This document shows positions 26,025 through 34,100 of a stretch of DNA of 64,000 nucleotides, piece by piece. Position 1 is the stretch's first letter, and every line of letters begins with the position of its first letter. Source of the DNA: Methanomethylovorans sp041447285 (GTDB lineage: Archaea > Halobacteriota > Methanosarcinia > Methanosarcinales > Methanosarcinaceae); assembly GCF_041447285.1 (NCBI RefSeq), contig NZ_JBGMEB010000002.1:124001-188000 (forward strand), given 5' to 3'. The translations under genes and the position numbers were made by a program. The notes beneath the pieces are model-generated. The model did no database searches, was not told the DNA's origin, and saw nothing but the letters and a program-made list of their open reading frames with translations.

Positions 26025-27017
26025 TCAGGCTGTGATCTCATCAAACGCCAGATCTTCCCATTTCTTCTCACCCAACACTATTTCAAGTTCTGGCGGAGTG
26101 AGCATTGGAGCATTGAACCGGCCAACTTCATCAATGGCAAGTCTTGGACATGCTGTATTTACAAAAGCTTCTACTTTGAACTGGAGTAACTGGTCGGGGG
26201 TAACAAGATCCATCATTATGATCCTGGCAGATTTACCATGTTTACGTATCATATCCTGCAACTTCAGGGCAAGTGTCATACGCTCCTGTCCGGGTTTGGA
26301 ACACACAATTATTCCAAAAAGATTTGCATCAAGGGATTTTCCAATAACAGCACTGCGTTGCTTGAGCACTTTTGAAATATCCAGTTCTCTTACCTCATTT
26401 ACAAAGGGATCTGCTATGAGTACTCTTTTTCCAGTAGATAGTGCCACTCCCATGGGGTGGAAATAGCCACTGCCAATGTACAGGTATTCATCACACTGTT
26501 CGGCCCTTGCAGATGAGAAGTTACATCCCAGAACCTGTCCAGAATACGCTATTTTTGCATCTCCCTTTGCTATTACGCATGCTTTGCCATGTGATCGTAA
26601 TATTTCAGATGCTTCCTGAAGCTTATGTACATGCTGAACCGTGGTGATAAGTCCTATTCTCTGTCCTTTTAGCATTTCCAGAGACTTCTCAACCACTTTC
26701 TCCACTTCTGCATTGGACCTTACTTCAATAAAATACACATTTTTAACGTAGTTGCTGTCATCAAGCACAGCATGCCCGAAATGGAACAGTATATCTACCT
26801 TACATGCAAGATCAACATCCACATCACATGCCCCAAAGCATGGATTGCCGGATATCAATATCTGCGCATTTGTTTCTTCTTCTATCTCGCGGGTTATTCC
26901 TGTAGCTCTACGCTTAAAGCCCTCAGGAAACTGTAAGCCCACTATCTTTGCATTTGTATCTCTTATTATACTAATGATCCTTGCTATCTGGAAATCAAAT
27001 GCCTCAATATCCGCCAA
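26025..27017 (-). CDS. dph2: 2-(3-amino-3-carboxypropyl)histidine synthase (Dph2)
   Basis: Archaeal Dph2 starts diphthamide synthesis on elongation factor 2, using a 4Fe-4S cluster to cleave SAM to a 3-amino-3-carboxypropyl radical. The 330-residue protein has the three family cysteines: in G-N-P-C-F-G-A-C-D, in VLGCNFS and in NTACPRLA. The start is best placed at a TTG at 27017 with GGAGG directly upstream, two bases after the hpt stop; longer frames would overlap hpt. This start choice is inference from the ribosome site and spacing. Confidence 0.92.
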   Translation of the reverse strand: MADIEAFDFQIARIISIIRDTNAKIVGLQFPEGFKRRATGITREIEEETNAQILISGNPCFGACDVDVDLACKVDILFHFGHAVLDDSNYVKNVYFIEVRSNAEVEKVVEKSLEMLKGQRIGLITTVQHVHKLQEASEILRSHGKACVIAKGDAKIAYSGQVLGCNFSSARAEQCDEYLYIGSGYFHPMGVALSTGKRVLIADPFVNEVRELDISKVLKQRSAVIGKSLDANLFGIIVCSKPGQERMTLALKLQDMIRKHGKSARIIMMDLVTPDQLLQFKVEAFVNTACPRLAIDEVGRFNAPMLTPPELEIVLGEKKWEDLAFDEITA

Positions 27018-27018
27018 C

Positions 27019-27576
27019 TTAGTCCTCCAGTATGCGCACACCATACTCATCCACATCTATACGCACAAGTGTTGTCACTTCTATGCCTTCTTTTCGAAGA
27101 TTTGCAACTCCTTCGCCGCGTTCAATGACAACAAAGATACCTGTAATTATGGCTCCAATATTCTTCAGTGCTCTTACCAGCGCCAACAAAGTGCCGCCTG
27201 TACTGATCACATCGTCAACTATAAGCACACGATCCCCTTCTTTTATGCCATTGATGTACAGTTCACCTTTAGAATAGCCTGTACTCTGAGAAAGGAGCAC
27301 CTCTCCTTCCAATTCGTACTTTCTTTTACGGACAATAGCAAAAGGTATATCGGTCATCAAAGAGACGGTGGTAGCCAGCGGAATACCCATAGCTTCAATG
27401 GTTAATATTTTGTCCACATCCAGATCCGCTCTTTCCACAATGAACTCAGCTATCTCTTCCAGAAGTTCCGGTTCAATTGCAGGAACTCCATCAGAGATCG
27501 GATGGATAAAATAACTATAATCTCCCCTTTTCACTATGGGGATGCCTTTGAAGGATTTTTTTAATATCTCTAGCAT
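27019..27576 (-). CDS. hpt: Hypoxanthine/guanine phosphoribosyltransferase, archaeal type
   Basis: A 185-residue purine salvage enzyme. The PRPP-binding motif VLIVDDVISTGGT is near residue 115, and the archaeal GfcR/Hpt-like N-terminus (K-G-I-P-I-V-K-R-G-D-Y) and EAMGIPLATTVS flank it. The ATG at 27576 has a GGGGT-like site. It begins the hpt-dph2-METTL5-csl4-rpoL run on the minus strand, with a 113-base promoter region before it. Confidence 0.88.
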   Translation of the reverse strand: MLEILKKSFKGIPIVKRGDYSYFIHPISDGVPAIEPELLEEIAEFIVERADLDVDKILTIEAMGIPLATTVSLMTDIPFAIVRKRKYELEGEVLLSQSTGYSKGELYINGIKEGDRVLIVDDVISTGGTLLALVRALKNIGAIITGIFVVIERGEGVANLRKEGIEVTTLVRIDVDEYGVRILED

Positions 27577-27689
27577 CTCAAATACCCCTTAATTAGATTG
27601 CCACATATATGTATACACCTATAAAAGAGAGCCTACAAAATAAATTTTGGTTTGAATTATTTTTCAAATAAAATCTGGTCTCATTAACT

Positions 27690-28607
27690 TCAAAAGTCGA
27701 GAGCATCTACAACAAATCTGGCAAGAGCCGTACTTTTTTCTACATTTTTCATCAGCGTATCTGCAATGAGTATCTTGCATGCAGCATCCTTGAGAGCAGA
27801 TATGCCGTAAGTATCTCTTTCATCCAGTATCATTATGTCCAGGATGTCGCCATAACAGTCGACAACACCGGCAGAAGAGACATCTAAACCCCTTGCAGTC
27901 ATTAATTTTCCTGCAGGGCCGCTTACTGGCTCCTTTCCAATAATGGGACTTACTGAGATCACAGTTTTCTTTCTCAGCAGTTCTTTCATTCCTTTCAAGG
28001 CAAGTATAGGTCCGATGCTTGTGATGGGGTTACTGGGTCCTATAAGCACATATTCTTCCTTTTCCAGTGCTTCAAGGACAGCAGGTGAAATAGAGGCTTT
28101 TTCTATGCCTTCCTGAACCACTTCTATAACTTCAGGTTTACCATGTTCCTTTATCCAGAATTCCTGGAAATGCATTTTTCCTGCAGGTGTTGTTATCATC
28201 GTCTTTACAGGATCATCTGACATGGGCAGTATCTTTGAGCGTATGCCAAAAGCTCTTGCAAGTTCCTGTGTTGCTTCTGTGAGAGAATAACCTGCTCTTA
28301 AAAGGTCAGAACGCATGATGTTTGTAGCACGGTCCTGGTCTCCAAGCATCATGGTTTCGTTATGTCCCATTGATCTTAGAGCCTCGTAGGTCATGAAAGT
28401 ATCATTTTTTATTCCCCACCACTTAGCCGTATCAAGTTTTCCGGAAAACAGGTATAGAACTGTATCTATGTCCGGTGTCACGAGGTTTCCTGATACCCAC
28501 ATGTCCTCTGCAGTATTCACAACAACAGTGATTTCCTCTTCAGGTAATATGTTCTTTAATCCTTCAAGAAGTTTGGGAGTTCCGGTCCCACCGGAAAGTA
28601 CGAGCAT
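27690..28607 (-). CDS. cofD: 2-phospho-L-lactate transferase
   Basis: CofD joins the lactyl-phosphate unit to Fo, giving F420-0, the core of coenzyme F420 used by Mer and Fpo in this same window. The 305-residue protein begins LVLSGGTGTPKLLEG, and the conserved N-T-A-E-D, PDIDTVLY and GDQDRATNI segments match the family. ATG at 28607 follows a GAGGAC-like site. The gene is divergent from the HD-domain gene across a short intergenic region. Confidence 0.95.
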   Translation of the reverse strand: MLVLSGGTGTPKLLEGLKNILPEEEITVVVNTAEDMWVSGNLVTPDIDTVLYLFSGKLDTAKWWGIKNDTFMTYEALRSMGHNETMMLGDQDRATNIMRSDLLRAGYSLTEATQELARAFGIRSKILPMSDDPVKTMITTPAGKMHFQEFWIKEHGKPEVIEVVQEGIEKASISPAVLEALEKEEYVLIGPSNPITSIGPILALKGMKELLRKKTVISVSPIIGKEPVSGPAGKLMTARGLDVSSAGVVDCYGDILDIMILDERDTYGISALKDAACKILIADTLMKNVEKSTALARFVVDALDF

Positions 28608-28686
28608 GTATGTCCTCGGATAGTCCTTATAGAAATTAGTTATGATAGAGGAACAGCATTATAGGATGAGGGGATATTTAAACAAT

Positions 28687-29883
28687 ATGAATGTTGTTCG
28701 TGATCCCATTCACGGTTACATCGAACTCGATGAGCTTACGCTTTCTCTTATAGATACTCCTCCCATGCAGCGCCTGCGCAGGATTAGGCAGCTAGGCCTT
28801 TCAAACCTTGTGTATCCGGGTGCCAATCATTCACGTTTTGAGCATTCTCTGGGTGTAATGCATCTTGCGACCATGCTGACAAGGCAGATAGACTCAGTGT
28901 CCCAGCAGGAGAAGGATGAATTAAGAGTTGCAGCCTTGCTACATGATATCGGCCATGGTCCTCTCTCGCATGTATCTGAGAGTTTTATAATTCAGTATAC
29001 ACGGCAGAAGCACGAAGATATACTTCACTTGCTACGCAAGGGCGAGATCGCTGAAATATTGGAAAAACATGACCTTAGTCCCACTTCAATCCAGAAACAT
29101 ATCAAAGGCGAGACCGATCTGGGTAAGATCCTGAGCAGTGAGATCGATGTTGACCGTATGGATTACCTGGTAAGGGATTCATATTATACCGGGGTTGCAT
29201 TCGGGTTGGTGGATCATGTGCGGCTTATTCATGAGATGCATTTCTATGAAGACAAACTGGTGGTAGGCTCAGGTGGTGTCAAAGCTGCAGAGTCTTTGCT
29301 TGTTTCCAGGTTCCTCATGCATCCATCTGTTTACTATCATCATGTTTCGCGTATAGCAGAAACAATGTGCATTAGGGCGATTGAAGAACTTATTAAGGAC
29401 AATGCGATAAATCCTATGGAACTGCGGCAGATGGACGATGCTCATCTGTTACATATAATGCGTTCAACTGACGGATATGCCGGTGACCTTGCTCGGCGGC
29501 TTGAAGAACGGAGACTTTACAAAAGAGCTTTATATGTCGGTTTTGAGGAAGTTACAGAAGGCGTTTTGAAACACAGGGGCAACATACGTAGGATCGAAGC
29601 CGAAATAGCATCTATGGCTGGCATTGAACCCACAGATGTACTCATAGACATACCTCGTTCTCCTGATATCCCCGAACTTAAGGCGCTTGTGAAGCTCAAT
29701 GGCAAGATGGTACGGCTGGACGAGGCATCTTATGTGGTGGCTACTCTTGAGCAGGCTCACTGGGATAACTGGAAGATGGGTGTCTACACGCCAAAGGAGT
29801 TCCGTGAGGAAGTAGGCAAAGCCGCAAGGGAGTTCTTTGAGGTTAAAAAGACCACAAAGCAGTTCAGGCTCACGGAGCTGTGA
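28687..29883 (+). CDS. HD-domain phosphohydrolase (dNTPase/SAMHD1-like)
   Basis: A 398-residue HD-superfamily protein similar to dNTP triphosphohydrolases. It opens with VVRDPIHGYIELDE, then R-F-E-H-S-L-G-V, and the metal motif L-L-H-D-I-G-H-G-P-L-S-H, and later SSEIDVDRMDYLVRDS. Members hydrolyse dNTPs or other nucleotides; the substrate is not readable here. The start is set at the ATG at 28687, where family similarity begins; earlier ATGs at 28642 and 28666 keep the frame open but lie in the short divergent promoter. The last bases overlap the possible GTG start of the LpdD-like gene. Confidence 0.85.
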   Translation: MNVVRDPIHGYIELDELTLSLIDTPPMQRLRRIRQLGLSNLVYPGANHSRFEHSLGVMHLATMLTRQIDSVSQQEKDELRVAALLHDIGHGPLSHVSESFIIQYTRQKHEDILHLLRKGEIAEILEKHDLSPTSIQKHIKGETDLGKILSSEIDVDRMDYLVRDSYYTGVAFGLVDHVRLIHEMHFYEDKLVVGSGGVKAAESLLVSRFLMHPSVYYHHVSRIAETMCIRAIEELIKDNAINPMELRQMDDAHLLHIMRSTDGYAGDLARRLEERRLYKRALYVGFEEVTEGVLKHRGNIRRIEAEIASMAGIEPTDVLIDIPRSPDIPELKALVKLNGKMVRLDEASYVVATLEQAHWDNWKMGVYTPKEFREEVGKAAREFFEVKKTTKQFRLTEL

Positions 29884-29885
29884 TC

Positions 29886-30236
29886 ATGATCGAGATAATA
29901 AAAGAAGTTGGCAGGGTGCAGCTTCTTCTAAAAGGCGAATCTGTAGACAAGGACATGTTCTTCGTACTGTCAGGCGGCAGGGAGCACATAGGTGCGGTTG
30001 CTATGGGCATCTATAACAAGGAAAGCGGACGCGCATCATCTTCGGTGATCAGCGCACCTGGTCACAGGGAAGATGAGATCGCCTTAAAAGGGGCAAGAAA
30101 GGTTAGCTCTGTTACTCAGAGTACAACAGTATTTATGGTCGGTATTCACGTAGATGACATAACAGTTGATGAGATCCAAGCCATTGTAAAGGCTTCTGAA
30201 AAAATGATCGACGATGTTATTGAGGTCATAAGATGA
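29886..30236 (+). CDS. LpdD-like prenylated-flavin chaperone family protein
   Basis: A 116-residue alpha/beta protein of the LpdD-like family, whose members are found beside UbiX and UbiD-type decarboxylases and are proposed to help deliver prenylated FMN. Segments FFVLSGGREHIGAVAMG and ISAPGHREDEIA look like the conserved core. The ATG at 29886 is used; a GTG two codons before overlaps the HD gene stop. The ATGA overlap with ubiX at 30233 shows translational coupling and is the main support for function. Family name is from memory. Confidence 0.7.
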   Translation: MIEIIKEVGRVQLLLKGESVDKDMFFVLSGGREHIGAVAMGIYNKESGRASSSVISAPGHREDEIALKGARKVSSVTQSTTVFMVGIHVDDITVDEIQAIVKASEKMIDDVIEVIR

Positions 30237-30793
30237 GCAAAATGGAAATAGTAGTTGGCATAAGTGGGGCATCAGGGTCTATTTACGGCATAAGGCTGCT
30301 TGAGATCCTTTCCAGGATGGATATAGTCACACACCTTGTTATAACCAGATCAGCAAGGCAGATCATAGAAATAGAAACTGACTATTCCGTTGTGGAAGTA
30401 GAGGATATTGCAAGCTATGTATATGAAGAACGAGAGTTCACTGCACCTATAGCCAGCGGATCACATCGATTCCATGGTATGATCGTGGCTCCATGCAGCA
30501 TGAAAACTGTCGGTTCCATTGCAAATGGTATGTCTGATAACTTATTGGAAAGAACTGCTGATGTGTGCCTCAAGGAAAGACGCAGACTTGTTATTGTGCC
30601 GCGTGAGACCCCTTTGAACGAGATACATCTTGAGAATATGCTCAAACTCACCAGGGCAGGTGCTGTAATCCTGCCTGCATGCCCGGGCTTCTATTCCAGG
30701 CCGAAGACTATTGATGACCTTGTAAATTCCATTGCCGGGCGCGCTTTAGACCTCGCGGGAATAGACAATGAAGTGTATAAAAGATGGAAATGA
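30233..30793 (+). CDS. ubiX: UbiX-family flavin prenyltransferase
   Basis: UbiX attaches a dimethylallyl group to FMN to make prenyl-FMN, the cofactor of UbiD decarboxylases. The 186-residue protein begins VVGISGASGSIYGIRLLE, and APCSMKTVGSIANGMSDNLL and the R-E-T-P-L motif are typical. The start ATG overlaps the stop of the LpdD-like gene. No ubiD lies in the window, so the cofactor's user must be elsewhere. In archaea it may serve the mevalonate-branch or quinone-like pathways. Confidence 0.93.
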   Translation: MSKMEIVVGISGASGSIYGIRLLEILSRMDIVTHLVITRSARQIIEIETDYSVVEVEDIASYVYEEREFTAPIASGSHRFHGMIVAPCSMKTVGSIANGMSDNLLERTADVCLKERRRLVIVPRETPLNEIHLENMLKLTRAGAVILPACPGFYSRPKTIDDLVNSIAGRALDLAGIDNEVYKRWK

Positions 30794-30917
30794 GTTATGT
30801 TATCTCAGACCTTCATTTCCCATTTTCTAACCATTTTTAGTTCAAGTTTACATTTTTTAAGTGATTTCTTACGGAAGGTTTTTAACCTATAAGCTCCATT
30901 CCAGAGCTTACCCCCTT

Positions 30918-30995
30918 GGGATAGTAGGGTAGCCTGGTCCATCCTCGAGCGTTTGGGACGCTTGGACTGCGGTTCAAATCCGCGCTATCCCACCA
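30918..30995 (+). tRNA. tRNA-Pro (anticodon TGG), CCA encoded
   Basis: Acceptor GGGATAG pairs with CTATCCC, discriminator A is followed by an encoded CCA, the anticodon stem GAGCG/CGCTT encloses TTTGGGA with anticodon TGG, and the T arm encloses TTCAAAT. No intron is seen. An AT-rich TATA-like stretch lies about 40 bases upstream. Confidence 0.95.
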
Positions 30996-31169
30996 AACTT
31001 CTTTTAAGACTTCTTTTTTATTGTTCATTCTTTTCAAGTTTACTTTTTCAATAGTTTAAATTTCAATTTCCACATGTCCTCTTTCTCCATTATTTCATAC
31101 ACAACTGAGCTCAGCGGCAACTGTACAAAAATAGAGTTATTTTTATATAATTAGTGTATATCTATTTGT

Positions 31170-34100
31170 ATGGCGTTATTCATACACACTAAAATCTCAG
31201 TATCGTTGTTGACAACTTTTTTCTTCTTTTCGATCTTATTTGCCGGAATCGGTAGTGCAGCGACAATTTCTGTTGAAAATGTATCAGATAGTGTCACTGC
31301 CGCTGATCTGGTGAACATACTGCTTGGAGAAGACAGTAATGTTACTGTTTCCAATATCTCAATTACAGGCAGTAATGCGGCGATCGGTCACTTCAGTAAT
31401 GGTGGCTCGCTGGGATTTGATACTGGTGTTGTAATGAGTACCGGTTTAATCTCGAACATATCCAATGATATGTCTAACTTCGCTGACACTAATAATAGTC
31501 AGTCAGGGGACAGTGATCTGAGTACGCTTGTCAATGATACTACTTTCGATGCCATTATTCTTGAATTTGATTTTGTCCCTGAAAAAAGCGGTATCAATTT
31601 TAATTATCGGTTTAGCTCTGAAGAAAATTTTACAGACGTGTATGATGATGCTTTTGGCCTTTTTGTAAATGGGGAGAATATTGCTCTGCTGCCGAATGGA
31701 AATCCAGTCAGTGTAATTAATATTGGAAATGGCACTTACTATGAGCCAGGTCCTCTTAATAATTGTTTTAATGGGTCCAGTATAATACTGACAGCTACAG
31801 CGGAAGTAGTACCAGATACTTTGAACCACATGAAATTTGCCATTGCAGACGCAAGAGATGGTGTTTGGGATTCTGGTGTTTTCATAGAGGGCGGTTCTTT
31901 CGTATCCAATACAATTCCTAACGCACCAGCATCCCCTATGTGTGAAGGTGAGACGAATCCAACAGATATAACAGATCTGACCCCTGAATTTAGCTGGACT
32001 TTCTCTGATCCGGATGCTGGTGATACACAGGGTGCTTACCAGATTCAGGTAGGAACAACCGAAGGTGGAAGTGATATGTGGGACAGTGGCCAAGTCACAA
32101 GTTCTTCATCAACCAATATCTCTTATGCTGGCTCCGATCTGGATTACAGTACTACGTACTATTGGAGAATAAGAACATGGGATAACAATAATGCTGCAGG
32201 CCCATACTGTGAAAATCAAACTTTCACAACTGCAGAAGAAATCCTCTCTCCTGTTGCCAATTTCACAGCTAACGTTACATCTGGTCCAGCTCCACTTGCA
32301 GTGAACTTCACTGATCTCTCAACCAACACACCCGCATCCTGGTTATGGGACTTCGGTGACGGGAGCACTTCAAATGATCAAAGTCCTACCCACACCTATA
32401 CAAGTGGAGGCACTTATACCGTCAGTCTCAGTGCAACAAACACCGCTGGAAGCAACACAAGCACCCAAGTGGATTATATCACTGTAGTAGTAGCGACCAG
32501 AGTGAATGCTTCTCATACCTCAGTCACTTATAATGAAAACGACCATATTAATGTGGATTCTGGTATAACTGTTTCCAGTGACAGTTCTTTTACATCTGCC
32601 AGGGTTTACATTGGTGATGGTTATATTAGTGGCGAAGATTACCTTGCATATACAACTACTAACGGTATAACCGGAAGTTTTAGTGAATCAAATGGAGTCT
32701 TAACACTTACAGGAAATGGAGATGCAGCTGCATACCAGGCAGCTTTCAGGAATATTACCTATTATAATGTAAATGAAAACCCTAATACTGCTAACAGAAA
32801 TATTACATTTGTATTAGGCGACAATGCAATTTATTCTCAAGACACCGGACACTACTATGAAAGTGTTTACGAAAGTTCATCGATCTCATGGACCAATGCA
32901 AAAATTGCAGCCGCATCAAGGACCCTCTCTGGAATGCAGGGATATCTTGCTACGATCACATCCGCTGAAGAAAATGCATTCTTGGGGTCAAAAGTGAGTG
33001 CAAACGCTTGGATTGGAGCAAGTGATGAGGCACAAGAAGGTCAATGGAAATGGGTATCAGGACCAGAAAATGGAACCCTGTTCTATAATGGGAACTATCC
33101 CGGAATTGCAATAGGCTATAATAATTGGGCCTCAGAAGAACCAAACGATTGTGGTACTGGTGAGGATTATGCACACATGTATGGAAATGAAGCAGGTAAA
33201 ACTTGGAATGACTATCCTGATTCATCTAGTGTCAATTATTATCTTGTAGAATACGGTGGAATGGAAGGAGATCCTGAAACACTTCCACAGCTTACTGCCA
33301 CCATTGTAATAAGTATTAACTCTATCAATGATGCTCCGACAACTCCCGGAGCTTTCACATCCCCTACAAATGATCAGATAAAGAAAGGTGGCCAGTCAAT
33401 AAATGTCAACTGGGGTGTGTCTACAGACCCTGAGGGTGATGCTGTCAAGTATGATCTGTGGTTCTTCAATGGAAGCTGGACAAAGATAGGGAATCTGTTG
33501 AGTCTCAACAGTAAGACATTCACACTCCCAGCAGACAATACTAACAGTGCAATATTCCGTGTATATTCAAATGATACCCAGGATAATTCTTCTGCAAGGG
33601 ATGTAACATTTACTGTCGATTCTCTGGAACCTGTGGTTACCTACGGTACAAATGGCAATATGACATATTCCAAAATTCATAGCACAACTGTAACAGGATC
33701 AGATGCTCTTGCAGGTCTTGCTCAGATATCTTATTCATGGACTCAAAGTTCAGATGTTGGGTCGGTATCCTCATGGACCAATTTTGTAAATGGCTCTACG
33801 TTAACTAAGGATACTGTCAACGGTGACTGGTATCTGCACATAAATTCTACTGATAATGCTGGTAATGTCAATTTTTCCGTATCTAATGTATTCAAGCTTG
33901 ACAATGCTCTGCCTGTGATATATTTCGGTACTGATGGCAACGCCACTTGTGCACAGAGCCACAGCACTGATGTAACAGTGATTGATGCGCTTTCAGGTAT
34001 CAATGAATTATCGTATGCTTGGACCAATGATTCCAATGTGAGTTCAGTCTCTGAATGGACTTCTTTTTTCAATGGTGATATCCTTACCAAAGACTCCGTA

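Noticed and set aside
28642..28686. Fifteen extra N-terminal codons on the HD-domain gene
   Set aside because: Family similarity starts at the ATG at 28687, and the longer form would occupy nearly all of the short divergent promoter region shared with cofD.
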